DNA of 64,000 bases from Tessaracoccus flavescens. GTDB taxonomy: Bacteria; Actinomycetota; Actinomycetes; Propionibacteriales; Propionibacteriaceae. Of this stretch, positions 8,837 through 17,241 are shown piece after piece; positions within the stretch are counted from its first letter, which is position 1; each line of letters opens with the position of its first letter. The notes beneath the pieces were generated by a model. That model saw only the letters and a list, made by a program, of their open reading frames with translations, searched no databases and was not told the origin of the DNA. The DNA is taken from contig NZ_CP019607.1 in assembly GCF_001998865.1 (NCBI RefSeq), forward strand, positions 2,294,001-2,358,000, in the 5' to 3' direction. A program made the translations under genes and the position numbers.

Positions 8837-10339
8837 TCAGTCCTCGGGCTTCTGCGCGACGAGGAGCACGTTGGTCCACGACCATTCGTCCTCGACGAGT
8901 TCCCCGTCGTCGCCCTGGACGTACACCGTCGCAGCGCGGGAGAAGCGGTTCTCGATCAGCCACGGGTTCTGGATGGGGCGGGTGTCGCGCGTCATCACGA
9001 AGCCGTTTGACTCGAGCAGCGCGACCCACTCGTCGGGGGAGAAGAAGCAGAACGCCTCGTGCGCCTCCGAGTACCAGGAGTCGATGTAGTCCTTCTTGGC
9101 GAGGAACTCGTAGAGCTCCCCGCGGGTGAGCTGGACGAGCTCGCGCCCCTCGATCTCGACCGCCTCGTAGGAGATGCCGTCTCCCTCCTCCGCCCGGAAG
9201 TCGCGGGCGAACTTCTCGAACCGGGCCCGGGTCGAGAGGTCGGCGAGGTCGCCGTCTGCGACGCCGTCGGTGGCGCTCAGGTCGGCCAGCACCAGGTCCT
9301 CGCGGCCGTCGGGGCCGACGACGTCGTAGTTGATCCACACCCCGCCGGGCCGCAGCATCTGGAAGACGCGGCCGCAGAACTCGAGCAGGTCCTCGCGGCC
9401 GAGGTAGGACTCGATCTCGTGGGTCAGTGCCATGGAGATGACCGTGTCGAGGGAGTCGTCCTCGAACAGTTGGGTCTGCATGATGTTGCGCTGGTGAAAG
9501 AAGACGTTCGCGTCTCCGAACTCGCCGTTCGACTTGCGCTGCTGACAGATCTCGTAGAGCGGCCGGGCGACCTCGACGCCGTAGAAGTCGGACTCGAACA
9601 GCTCCGGTCGCTCGCTCAGCAGCTTGATCGTCTGCCCCGTCGCGCAGCCGACGTCAACGATCCGGCCGGGACGCACCGCGGCCTCGAACTCGCTGACCTT
9701 GCGCCAGGCGTTGTCCTCGAACGCCGCCCGGTAGGTGGCGTAGTCGCGGGTGACGGTGATGTCGCCGTCATCGCTGTCGATCAGCGGGTCGGAGTAGATC
9801 GACTGCACGGCCTCGGCCAGCCCGTAGCGTCGGTAGTACTCGACGGCGGCGGGCGCCATCACCCCTTCGACGCGCGCCTCCCACTCGGGGCCCGCGTCGA
9901 TGATCGCCTCGACGACCTGCCAGGGCCGCGTCTCCTGCGTGCCGAGTTCGACCGGGTCGATCGCGTACCCGAGCCGCTCGTAGTCGGCGATGACCTCGGG
10001 GGTGGAGCACGCGACAAGCGTGTTAGAGGGGGACATCGAGACGGTTGCGCCGGTCTGCGTGCGGATCTCCTCGATCACGTAGTGCGCGAAGTCGGGCTTG
10101 GGTCGTCGGTTGGCGATCAGGAAGGTCAGCGATGGAAGGGCCGTCTCCGCGGCGACCGACTCGATCAGGCCAAGCCTGCGCGGACCGGGGACCGGGTTGC
10201 GCTGGGTGCCGCCGTGGTCGGCGCTGGTCACGGCCCAGACGACCTCCGCATCCGGATGCCGCTCGACGAGGGAGCGCAGGTGGCGAACCTGGAAGGAGGT
10301 GACGAGGTGGTGTCGGCCGGGGAACAGGATGTAGCGCAC
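8837..10339 (-). CDS. Two-domain protein: nucleotidyltransferase-like N-terminus fused to SAM methyltransferase
   Basis: The 500-residue product has two parts. Residues 1-160 begin MRYILFPGRHHLVTSFQ and contain a histidine-rich loop followed by LVERHPDAEVVWAVTSAD; this looks like the first strand, HxxH-like loop and second strand of an NadM-type adenylyltransferase, but the match is by eye only. Residues about 215-400 are a class I methyltransferase with motif I IVDVGCATGQTIKLL and a later LRPGGVWINYD. The C-terminal 90 residues may bind substrate. The start GTG lies at 10339. The gene is divergent from the DsbA-family gene and apparently monocistronic. The substrate is unknown. Confidence 0.6.
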   Translation of the reverse strand: MRYILFPGRHHLVTSFQVRHLRSLVERHPDAEVVWAVTSADHGGTQRNPVPGPRRLGLIESVAAETALPSLTFLIANRRPKPDFAHYVIEEIRTQTGATVSMSPSNTLVACSTPEVIADYERLGYAIDPVELGTQETRPWQVVEAIIDAGPEWEARVEGVMAPAAVEYYRRYGLAEAVQSIYSDPLIDSDDGDITVTRDYATYRAAFEDNAWRKVSEFEAAVRPGRIVDVGCATGQTIKLLSERPELFESDFYGVEVARPLYEICQQRKSNGEFGDANVFFHQRNIMQTQLFEDDSLDTVISMALTHEIESYLGREDLLEFCGRVFQMLRPGGVWINYDVVGPDGREDLVLADLSATDGVADGDLADLSTRARFEKFARDFRAEEGDGISYEAVEIEGRELVQLTRGELYEFLAKKDYIDSWYSEAHEAFCFFSPDEWVALLESNGFVMTRDTRPIQNPWLIENRFSRAATVYVQGDDGELVEDEWSWTNVLLVAQKPED

Positions 10340-10396
10340 CGCACGATTCTCGCACTGCCACGGGGTCGGTTTGGTAGTTCATGGTTCAATCAAAGT

Positions 10397-11113
10397 GTGA
10401 GCATTGACATCCAGATCTGGTCCGACGTCGCCTGCCCCTGGTGTTTCATCGGAAAGCGGCGCTTCGAGAAGGCCCTCGCCCAGTTCCCGGAACGCGACCA
10501 GGTCAACGTGACCTGGCGCAGCTTCCAGCTCGACCCGACGCTGCCCGAGCACAGCGACCGCGACGAGATCGACTACCTCGTCGAGACGAAGGGGATGCCC
10601 CGCGCCGCCGTCGAGCAGATGATCGGCCAGGTGAAGGTGCAGGCCGCCGGAGAGGGGCTCGACTACGACTTCGACTCGCTCATCGTGGCCAACTCGCGCC
10701 GGGCGCACCGCGTCCTCCAGGCCGCGAAGAAGGCCGACGCCGTCGACGGGGGCGACCGCGCCGACGCGCTGAAGGAGGCCCTGCTGTCTGCCCACTTCGA
10801 GAAGGGCGGCGACATCGGTGATGCCGATCAGCTCGTCGCGCTGGGGATCGCCGCCGGGCTGGACGAGCAGACGGCGCGAGCCGCGCTCGACTCGACCGAG
10901 CTAGACGAGGCGATCGAGGCGGACATCCGTGAGGCCGCCGCCATCGGTGTGCGCGGCGTCCCGTTCTTCGTCATCGACAACAAGTACGGCGTCTCCGGTG
11001 CGCAGCCCCCTGAGCTGTTCCTGCAGGCGCTCAACACCGCGCTCGCCGAGCAGAAGCCGTCCCTGATCACCCTCGACGGGGCGGGAGAGGCCTGCGGGCC
11101 CGACGGCTGCTAG
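10397..11113 (+). CDS. DsbA family protein (FrnE-like thiol oxidoreductase)
   Basis: The 238-residue product begins with a thioredoxin-fold strand and the CPWC active site in DVACPWCFIGKRRFE, with an inserted helical domain (residues about 60-150) and the cis-proline region GVRGVPFFVI. This is the FrnE/DsbA subfamily, which is cytoplasmic, and no signal peptide is present. The C-terminus carries an extra pair of cysteines (EACGPDGC). Start GTG at 10397; the intergenic space to the divergent gene is 57 bases. Members act as disulphide oxidoreductases or 2-hydroxychromene-2-carboxylate isomerase relatives; the exact substrate is not evident. Confidence 0.85.
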   Translation: MSIDIQIWSDVACPWCFIGKRRFEKALAQFPERDQVNVTWRSFQLDPTLPEHSDRDEIDYLVETKGMPRAAVEQMIGQVKVQAAGEGLDYDFDSLIVANSRRAHRVLQAAKKADAVDGGDRADALKEALLSAHFEKGGDIGDADQLVALGIAAGLDEQTARAALDSTELDEAIEADIREAAAIGVRGVPFFVIDNKYGVSGAQPPELFLQALNTALAEQKPSLITLDGAGEACGPDGC

Positions 11114-11125
11114 CCACGCCCCGAC

Positions 11126-11825
11126 TCACACTGCGGGGTCGATCAGGTGGTCGATCCGGTTGATCCAGCCGACGGTGACCTCGCCGCTCTCCCGGTCGAG
11201 CTCGAGCAGGGTCACTGACGCGGTGTCGAGCCGGTACCAGAATCCGATGTCGTAGGAGCTGGGGTTCTCGCGCTCCAGGGTGGCCTGGATCGCGCCCGGC
11301 TGCAGTAGCGCGCTCAGCAGCATCGATCCGAACGCGCCGTGGATCACCAACCCGACGACGTCGTCGTCCATCGTCCACAGCCACTGCGCGACCCGCTGCG
11401 CTCGGCGAAGGCTGTCCGCGACCCGTTCCGGCGGGCCGGGCCACCAGCCCTGCTCTGTCGCGGAGTCGGGGAGCACGACCCGGTCGCTGAACCCCTGCAG
11501 CACCGACCTCGCCGAGCCTGGATGCGGCTGCAGGTCGGCGTGGTCGCCGAGATACGGCCCGGCGCTCTCGTGCAGGTCGGCCCTTGCCTCGCTGACGTCG
11601 AGCGCGTGGGCCCACGGGTGGGCCGTCTGGATGGTTCGGCGCATCAGGGAACAGAAGATGCGCCCGGGGCGAGGACCATTGGCCGCCATCCACGTGCCCA
11701 GCGCCGCGGACTGCTGAAGGCCGAGGTCGGTCAGGTCGGGATCGCTGGTGCGCTGCGCAACCCCAGGGTTCGCATGGACGACGTTCTTGGTCGACTGGCC
11801 GTGCCCGGACTATCAGGAGTTGCAC
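11126..11825 (-). pseudogene. Histidine phosphatase family gene, frameshifted in the catalytic motif
   Basis: Phosphoglycerate-mutase-like phosphatases begin with an RHG motif whose histidine is phosphorylated. Reading from GTG 11825 gives QLLIVR and then leaves frame. Removing one C from the CCC run at 11804-11806 (GGG on the coding strand) restores LLIVRHGQSTKN and continues in frame through RRTIQTAHPWA and IHGAFGSML to the stop at 11126, about 232 residues. The coding frame downstream is open and conserved-looking, so the break is recent or is a sequencing error. An in-frame ATG at 11689 could start a product lacking the catalytic motif. The gene converges on the DsbA-family gene. Confidence 0.8.
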
Positions 11826-11831
11826 CCGCTC

Positions 11832-11837
11832 AGCCTA
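11832..11837 (-). promoter_or_regulatory. -10 hexamer TAGGCT
   Basis: TAGGCT ends 6 bases before the GTG of the histidine phosphatase gene on the minus strand, supporting that start and a leaderless transcript. Confidence 0.5.
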
Positions 11838-11856
11838 GTCAGCCGCGAGGGCCGGG

Positions 11857-12684
11857 TCAGCAGGCCGCCAGCGCAACGATGACCTCCGTGACGTGCTCGC
11901 TCCCGGCTCCGGGATCGCTCAGGTAGCGGTTGCGGTTGCGCTGCTCGACCGGTGCGTCGGGGCCGCCTGCCGCGAGGGTCAGGCCTTCGGCGCGGGCGAA
12001 CTCGGCGATCCGCCCGTGCGCCTCCGTGATCAGCGCGTACGGCCCGACGACCCGTGCCACCACCGCTTCCTGCGCGGGGAGGTGGAACACTTCCAACGGG
12101 GCCGACGCGGTGCTTCCCGCGACGACCGGCACCCAGACGGAGATGTCGACCTCCGACTCGCGGTACTCCCCGTCGTGCTCGATCGCCCCTCCGGGGCCGG
12201 CGGGCGTGAGGTTCTGCCGTGCCACCTCGGGCATGAACTGCTGCCAGAGCAGCCCCTCGCGGTCGTAGGCGGGGATGGTTCCACGCAGCGACACGACGGT
12301 CGAGGCGGGAAGCGTGGCGCGGGAGACGGTGATGGCGTCCATGGTGGAGCCTTTCGAGTTGAGCAGCTGGTGCAGGAGGGCGATCCGTTCCTCGGTCGCG
12401 CGCAGTTCGTGCTGGAGCGCCTCGTGCTGGAGGATCAGCGCCCGCCGGTACGAGTCCTCCTCGTCGGTTGCGGTGACTGCGCCGATGGCCGAGACGGAGA
12501 ACCCGACGTCGCGGAGCCTGCGGATCCGCAGCGCGTCGGCCAGTTGGGCGTCGCTGTAGCGGCGGTAGCCGGTGTCGGGATCGACGGAGGCTGGCTTCAG
12601 CAGGCCGTGCTCGTCATAGTGGCGCAGCATCCGGATGCTGATCCGCGAGAGCGCCGAGAACGCTCCGATCGAGTGGTCGGTCAT
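11857..12684 (-). CDS. MerR family regulator with GyrI-like effector domain
   Basis: The 275-residue product has an N-terminal MerR helix-turn-helix (ISIRMLRHYDEHGLL, then GYRRYSDAQL), a coiled-coil dimerisation helix to about residue 115, and a C-terminal GyrI-like domain of about 150 residues of the kind that binds hydrophobic drug-like molecules. This is the BmrR/TipA-type arrangement for small-molecule-induced activation. The ATG at 12684 is fixed by the promoter: -35 TTGACC, 19-bp spacer and CACAGT ending 6 bases before ATG. The spacer holds a dyad, so the gene is probably autoregulated. No target efflux gene lies beside it; the ISL3 element sits just upstream. Confidence 0.88.
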   Translation of the reverse strand: MTDHSIGAFSALSRISIRMLRHYDEHGLLKPASVDPDTGYRRYSDAQLADALRIRRLRDVGFSVSAIGAVTATDEEDSYRRALILQHEALQHELRATEERIALLHQLLNSKGSTMDAITVSRATLPASTVVSLRGTIPAYDREGLLWQQFMPEVARQNLTPAGPGGAIEHDGEYRESEVDISVWVPVVAGSTASAPLEVFHLPAQEAVVARVVGPYALITEAHGRIAEFARAEGLTLAAGGPDAPVEQRNRNRYLSDPGAGSEHVTEVIVALAAC

Positions 12685-12690
12685 GACACA

Positions 12691-12721
12691 ACTGTGGCCC
12701 CTCACACCGTGTCAGGGTCAA
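12691..12721 (-). promoter_or_regulatory. MerR-type promoter with 19-bp spacer and operator dyad
   Basis: On the minus strand, -35 TTGACC and -10 CACAGT are 19 bases apart, the overlong spacing typical of MerR-activated promoters. The spacer is centred on an imperfect dyad, CCCTGACAC-G-GTGTGAGGG (12699-12717, one mismatch). This predicts autoregulation by the adjacent MerR protein. Confidence 0.7.
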
Positions 12722-12807
12722 GCCCGGCATCAGTGATCGCGATGAGCAATTTTTCTGGTTCGTTCGCCGTTGTGACCCGCCGCCCCGGCGTGTCGCGCAA
12801 CGAGTCC

Positions 12808-12815
12808 GGAAAAGT
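12808..12815. repeat. Target site duplication, left copy
   Basis: GGAAAAGT directly precedes the left inverted repeat of the IS and is repeated exactly at 14233-14240. Confidence 0.9.
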
Positions 12816-14232
12816 GGCTCTATTCATGGATGTGTGGGTCGTGGGCGGCCTGGGAGGCTGGGTTTGGGGCCTGCGAGGTTCAGCATCGCGAGGGCGATGA
12901 GGGGTTCGGGTCCGTGGAAGCCGAACGCGATTCGGGTGATCAGTCGGATCTTGGTGTTGACTGATTCGATCAGTCCGTTGGATAGACCGTGGGTGATCGA
13001 GGCGAGGATCTCGTCGCGGTGTTTCATGATCCGGCGTTGTAGGTCGACGAACGCGGGGATGCGTGAGCGGCGGGCCCAACTGATCCAGTGATCGAACGCT
13101 GCCGGGGCTTCCTGGGGGGAGAGTTTGAACAAGGTGCGCATGGCTTCTTTCAGCAGGTAGGCCCGAAACAGGGTGGGGTGAGACGTTCGTATCCAGTCGA
13201 GTTGGACCTGCTGGTTAGCAGTGAGGTTCTCCGGGTTCTTCCAGATCGAGAACCGGGAATGCTGAAGGCGTTGAGCCTGCCCGACAGAGCGGGGCTGCTG
13301 CCCTGTTTCAGGGTCGTGACGGCGGCGTCCGGTCGCTGCGCTCCAGGCCTGTCTGCGGACCGTGTCGAGGGCCTCGGTGACCCATTTCACGACATGGAAC
13401 GGGTCAGCACACAGCACCGCCCTGGGGCAGCGGTTCCGGATCACTGATTTGATCCAGTTCGCCCCGTCAGCGCTCACGTGGCTGATCATCGCGACCCGGT
13501 CCTGGCCAGCAGCGTCTCCGGACGCGGCGAGCTCGTCGAAGAACTGGTTCAGCGTCGCTTTGTCACGTCCAGGAGCGGCCCAGACCAGGCGCCCGGTGTC
13601 GTGGTTGACCACCACGGTGAGGTACTTGTGGCCGCGTTTGTAGCTGATCTCATCGACACCGATCCTGGTCAGGTCAGCGAACCGGTCAAACGTTGACGCG
13701 GTGTCTTCCCAGACCCTCTCAATGATCGCTCCAACCGAGTGCCAGGCAATCCGCATCAACTCACTGACACCACGTTTCGAGCACTGCGTGACCAGCCAGG
13801 CGACCTGCGCGTCGAACTCGCAGGTGTGACCGGCTCCATGACGAGCCCACGGAACCTGCGCGACGACCACCCCGTGGGCTGGACACGACACCCGCGGAGC
13901 GTCGGCCTCAAGGAACACCCGAGTAGTTCCCGCGTCCAGGCTGCGCCACCGACGACGTCCCCGGCCCCTGTCGAACCGAGGGCTCCGGCTCCCGCATATC
14001 CCGCACCGGTTCATGCACCGCTTGAACGGCCTGACCCGCACCACCAGATCTCCCGATACCTCATCGAAGTCCATCGCTTCGACGACCGTGTTCTCGACAC
14101 CAACCAGCCGGGCACATACCCTGGAACCAAGCACGCCGCTTCTCGCTTTCAGGTCCTGTTCTTAGACAAACAAGAACCTAGCCAGAAGCGGCGTGTCCCT
14201 CACCCCCGACCCACACATCGGTAACAAGAGCC
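12816..14232. mobile_element. ISL3 family insertion sequence, complete
   Basis: The 1417-bp element is bounded by imperfect 30-bp terminal inverted repeats (12816-12845 and 14203-14232, 24 of 30 matching), both starting GGCTCT, the hallmark of ISL3 ends. It is flanked by a perfect 8-bp duplication, the family's usual target duplication length. One intact transposase fills it, with its stop codon inside the left repeat. It sits in intergenic DNA between the MerR and DUF4032 genes. Confidence 0.93.
12824..14134 (-). CDS. ISL3 family transposase
   Basis: The 436-residue product has an N-terminal zinc-finger-like region (CMNRCGICG, then CPAHG), a helix-turn-helix segment, and the DDE catalytic domain: first acidic residue in RIGVDEISYKRGHKY, second in CADPFHVVKWV, and the glutamate in NGLIESVNTKIR. 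Length and order fit ISL3 transposases. The frame is intact from a GTG start at 14134 to the stop at 12824, so the element may be active. Confidence 0.95.
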   Translation of the reverse strand: MLGSRVCARLVGVENTVVEAMDFDEVSGDLVVRVRPFKRCMNRCGICGSRSPRFDRGRGRRRWRSLDAGTTRVFLEADAPRVSCPAHGVVVAQVPWARHGAGHTCEFDAQVAWLVTQCSKRGVSELMRIAWHSVGAIIERVWEDTASTFDRFADLTRIGVDEISYKRGHKYLTVVVNHDTGRLVWAAPGRDKATLNQFFDELAASGDAAGQDRVAMISHVSADGANWIKSVIRNRCPRAVLCADPFHVVKWVTEALDTVRRQAWSAATGRRRHDPETGQQPRSVGQAQRLQHSRFSIWKNPENLTANQQVQLDWIRTSHPTLFRAYLLKEAMRTLFKLSPQEAPAAFDHWISWARRSRIPAFVDLQRRIMKHRDEILASITHGLSNGLIESVNTKIRLITRIAFGFHGPEPLIALAMLNLAGPKPSLPGRPRPTHP

Positions 14233-14240
14233 GGAAAAGT
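14233..14240. repeat. Target site duplication, right copy
   Basis: GGAAAAGT directly follows the right inverted repeat and matches 12808-12815. Confidence 0.9.
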
Positions 14241-14267
14241 GCTCAAGTTCGTGACCCGGGACCGGCG

Positions 14268-15647
14268 TCAGCCCTTCTTCTTCGCCGCGGCCTTCGCGCG
14301 CAGCGCGTTGATGTCGAAGCCCTGCATGACGGGGATGTCCGGGTCGTTGGCCTCGTCCTCCCACGGGTCGTAGGGCTTGTCGTCCTCCTCGCCGTCGGCA
14401 TAGCCCTTCGACGGGTCGTACTTGTCGAGGAGTTCACCCCCGACGGGTTGCAGGTCGCCGAGTTGCTCGTCGGGAAGTGTGGTCAGGATCTCGTTGATGT
14501 AGCCCGTCGCCGCCTCGGGGACGGGGACCTCACGGTTCTCGCGCTGCGACTGGTACCAGCGGTAGTCGAGCATCTCGTGGAAGAACTGCGCCGCGTCGCG
14601 CTTGCCTCGAAGGTGCGCCGGGATCCGGCTGACGGCGGGCTCGAACACCTCGACCAGCCACTTGTGCGCCGCCACCGACTCGGGGGCGTTGGGGGCATAC
14701 TCCGCTCGGAAGGTGTCCATGTCGTTGAGCAGGCGGCGGGCCTGGTGTTCCTCGGCGTCGAGGCCGGTCAACCGCATGAGCCGCCTGGTGTGGTGGCCCG
14801 CGTCGACGACCTTCGGGCGCATCCGGATGGTGCGACCGTCGGGGGAGGCGTCGACGTCGATCTCGGCGACGTCGAAGCCGAGCGCGTTGAGCCTGCGGAC
14901 CCGGCCCTCGAGCCGGTACAACTCCGACCCGTCGAACTCCTCGACGCCGGTCAGCTCGGCCCACAGTTGGTGGTAGCGGTCCTCGATGGTGTTGACCAGC
15001 CATTCGGGGTCGAGCGACGGGTCGAGGATGCCGCCGGCCTCGAGGTCGAGGAACTCCCCGTAGAGGTTGGTGCGCGCGATCTGCAGGTCGTGTTCGCGCT
15101 GCCCGTCGGTGAGTTGGTCGTGCAGTTCGCCGGTCTCCGCATCGACGAGGTAGGCGGCGAACTCGCCCGCGTCGCGGCGGAAGAGGATGTTCGACAGCGA
15201 CACGTCTCCCCAGTAGAAGCCCGTCAGGTGCAGCCGGGCGAGGAGGACGACCATCGCGTCGAGGAGCCTGTTGACCGTCTCGTGCTTCACGCCGGGATAG
15301 AACAGCGAGCGGTAGGGCAGCGAGAACGGCAGGTGCCTGGTCAGCAGGACGGGATCGAGCGGGTTGCCGTCCGCGTCCACCCGCCCGAGCACCACGCCGA
15401 CCGGCTCGACCGACGGCACGCCCAGCCGCTTCAGCTCGGTCAGCAGGCGGTACTCCTGCACCGCCACCTCCTCGAGGATCTCCTTCGCGGCGAGGATGTC
15501 GTCGCCGACCTGCAGGAAGCGCACGACGTGACGCGAGATGCCTCGCGGCAGCGCGACCAGGTGCTGGGTCGGCCAGTCGGCCAACGGCAGATGCCAGGGA
15601 AGCCGGATCAGGTCGGCGTCTGGTTTGGCGGCGAGGAATCTTGGCAC
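14268..15647 (-). CDS. DUF4032 domain protein with kinase-like motif
   Basis: The 459-residue product contains a lipopolysaccharide-kinase-like core: a lysine in ILAAKEILEE, then LTGFYWGDVSLSNILF, which resembles the catalytic loop HxDxxxxN of protein-kinase-fold enzymes but with W-G-D in place of the histidine. A following YLVDAETGE fits the metal-binding DFG-like site. The C-terminal half, DUF4032, has no known role. The C-terminal tail is acidic and then lysine-rich. Start GTG 15647 has TAGGCT 6 bases upstream. Confidence 0.8.
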   Translation of the reverse strand: MPRFLAAKPDADLIRLPWHLPLADWPTQHLVALPRGISRHVVRFLQVGDDILAAKEILEEVAVQEYRLLTELKRLGVPSVEPVGVVLGRVDADGNPLDPVLLTRHLPFSLPYRSLFYPGVKHETVNRLLDAMVVLLARLHLTGFYWGDVSLSNILFRRDAGEFAAYLVDAETGELHDQLTDGQREHDLQIARTNLYGEFLDLEAGGILDPSLDPEWLVNTIEDRYHQLWAELTGVEEFDGSELYRLEGRVRRLNALGFDVAEIDVDASPDGRTIRMRPKVVDAGHHTRRLMRLTGLDAEEHQARRLLNDMDTFRAEYAPNAPESVAAHKWLVEVFEPAVSRIPAHLRGKRDAAQFFHEMLDYRWYQSQRENREVPVPEAATGYINEILTTLPDEQLGDLQPVGGELLDKYDPSKGYADGEEDDKPYDPWEDEANDPDIPVMQGFDINALRAKAAAKKKG

Positions 15648-15653
15648 CGGGCC

Positions 15654-15659
15654 AGCCTA
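15654..15659 (-). promoter_or_regulatory. -10 hexamer TAGGCT
   Basis: It ends 6 bases before the GTG of the DUF4032 gene, with no ribosome binding site between. Confidence 0.5.
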
Positions 15660-16067
15660 CTGCCCTACCTCCTGCGACGGAGCGCCGAGCACGGCCAACA
15701 CCGCGGAGCCGTAGGCGTTCTCGACGTCCGGATCGTGGAAGCGTGCACCGTCGGTGAGCGTGACGACGAACCCGTCCGCATCGCGGTTCAGCCCGGCGAA
15801 CCGGGCGCCGAGCGCCTCGCGCAGCTGCCCCTCGGACGGGATCCAGACCGTGTGCTCCTGGGCGACGGAGTCGAGGGCCCACTCGGTGGTGCCGTTGAAC
15901 GCGAAGATCGTCCCCGTCTCGAGATGGCGCGCCTCGATCACCATGTCGGCGAGGTAGAAGGTGTCGTCGAGCATCTCGGTGCGGGTGACCGCGAACCGGT
16001 CGCCGGGGCGGGTCCTCCAGGCAAGTCCCGCATCCTTGAGTCGCAGCGCGAGTGACAGGTCGAGCAT
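15657..16067 (-). CDS. Conserved hypothetical protein, 136 residues
   Basis: The product is a soluble protein of mixed alpha/beta character, with no signal peptide or membrane segment. It begins MLDLSLALRLKDAGLAW and has a beta-rich middle (WALDSVAQEHTVWIPSEGQL). I do not recognise a named domain. Similar small proteins sit beside DUF4032 in other actinobacteria as far as I recall, which hints at a link but no role. The ATG at 16067 has TAGGCT 7 bases upstream; that hexamer shares its first three bases with the TAG stop of the upstream metB-like gene. Confidence 0.7.
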   Translation of the reverse strand: MLDLSLALRLKDAGLAWRTRPGDRFAVTRTEMLDDTFYLADMVIEARHLETGTIFAFNGTTEWALDSVAQEHTVWIPSEGQLREALGARFAGLNRDADGFVVTLTDGARFHDPDVENAYGSAVLAVLGAPSQEVGQ

Positions 16068-16074
16068 GTCTGAG

Positions 16075-16080
16075 AGCCTA
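16075..16080 (-). promoter_or_regulatory. -10 hexamer TAGGCT overlapping the upstream stop codon
   Basis: TAGGCT ends 7 bases before the ATG at 16067. Its TAG is the stop codon of the cystathionine gamma-synthase gene. Confidence 0.5.
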
Positions 16081-17241
16081 GGCGTTTCCGGAGCGTTCGA
16101 GGGCCTCGGTGACGACGTGCACCAGGTCCTCGGATGCCTCGACGCCCACGCTCAGCCGCAGCAGGGAATCGCCGATGCCCGCGGCGGCGCGCGCCTCGTC
16201 GGTCATCCCGGCGTGGGTCATCGACGCCGGATGACAGATCAGCGACTCCACCCCGCCAAGCGACTCCGCCAGGTGGAAGATCTGCAGCCCGTCGAGGAAG
16301 GACTGGGCGGCGGCGCGACCGCCGTGCAGCTCGAGGCCGAGCAGCGAGCCCATGCCCGTCTGCTGCCGGAGTGCGACGTCATGGCCGGGGTGGCCGACGA
16401 GCCCGGGGTAGTACAGCTTCGCCACGGCGGGGTGCCCGTCGAGCAGCGCGACGAGCGCCTCCGTGTTCTCGGTGTGCACCCGCATGCGGGCGTCGAGCGT
16501 GCGCAGCCCGCGCAGCGTCAGGTAGGCGTCGAAGGCGCTCCCGGTCAGGCCGAGCGCGTTGGCCCAGAGCCGCAGCCGGTCGTGGTGCTCCTGTTCGGCG
16601 GCGACTGCCACGCCTCCGACGACATCGGAGTGACCGTTGATGAACTTCGTGGTCGAGTGCACGACGATGTCTGCCCCGTGCTCCAGCGGGCGCTGGTAGA
16701 GAGGGGAGAGGAACGTGTTGTCGGCGGCCACCAGCGCGCCGACCGCGTGTGCGGCGTCGGAGACGGCGCGGATGTCGGTGATCCGCAGCAGCGGGTTCGA
16801 CGGCGTCTCGATCCAGACCAGGTCGGTGTCGGTGGTCAGCGCCGTGCCGAGTGCCTCGGCGTCGTTGAAGTCGACGAAGTCCACGACGAGGCGGCCCTGT
16901 TCGGCGAGGAAGCTGAACAGGCGCCAGGTGCCTCCGTAGGCGTCGTGCTGCACGACGACGCGGCCGCCGGCAGGCACGAAGGCCTCTGCGACCAGCGTGA
17001 TCGCCGCGAGCCCGGTCGCGACGCAGGTGGCGCCCACGCCGCCCTCGAGCGTCGCGATGGCGTCGTTGAGCTGGTCTCGGGTGGGGTTGCCGGAGCGGGA
17101 GTAGTCGTAGCCGCGCGGCTGGCCGAGGCCCTCGAAGGTGTAGTTGGTGCTCAGGTAGATGGGCGGAACGACCGCGCCGTGGGTCGGATCCTCCCCGAGC
17201 CCCGTCCGCATGCCGCGGGTCCACCGTCCGAGTTCCGCCAT
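16078..17241 (-). CDS. metB: Cystathionine gamma-synthase family PLP enzyme
   Basis: This family makes cystathionine from O-acyl-homoserine and cysteine, or cleaves it. The 387-residue product has PPIYLSTNYTFEG near the N-terminus, YDYSRSGNPTRDQL, the PLP lysine in VHSTTKFINGHSDVVGG and SLGGVESLICHPASMTHA near the C-terminus. GGAGC lies about 6 bases before ATG 17241, and the longer reading upstream is not family-like. The isolated location does not separate synthase (metB) from gamma-lyase, so the symbol is tentative. Confidence 0.85.
   Translation of the reverse strand: MAELGRWTRGMRTGLGEDPTHGAVVPPIYLSTNYTFEGLGQPRGYDYSRSGNPTRDQLNDAIATLEGGVGATCVATGLAAITLVAEAFVPAGGRVVVQHDAYGGTWRLFSFLAEQGRLVVDFVDFNDAEALGTALTTDTDLVWIETPSNPLLRITDIRAVSDAAHAVGALVAADNTFLSPLYQRPLEHGADIVVHSTTKFINGHSDVVGGVAVAAEQEHHDRLRLWANALGLTGSAFDAYLTLRGLRTLDARMRVHTENTEALVALLDGHPAVAKLYYPGLVGHPGHDVALRQQTGMGSLLGLELHGGRAAAQSFLDGLQIFHLAESLGGVESLICHPASMTHAGMTDEARAAAGIGDSLLRLSVGVEASEDLVHVVTEALERSGNA

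Noticed and set aside
9059-10396. N-terminal extension of the DsbA-family gene running antisense to the methyltransferase gene
   Set aside because: The family N-terminus begins at GTG 10397; the extension has no similarity to DsbA proteins and overlaps a real gene on the other strand.
12741-14300. A short open frame (starting MSNFSGSFAVV) that would be restored by removing the IS
   Set aside because: It would run antisense into the DUF4032 gene and has no homologous pattern; the IS appears to have landed in intergenic DNA.
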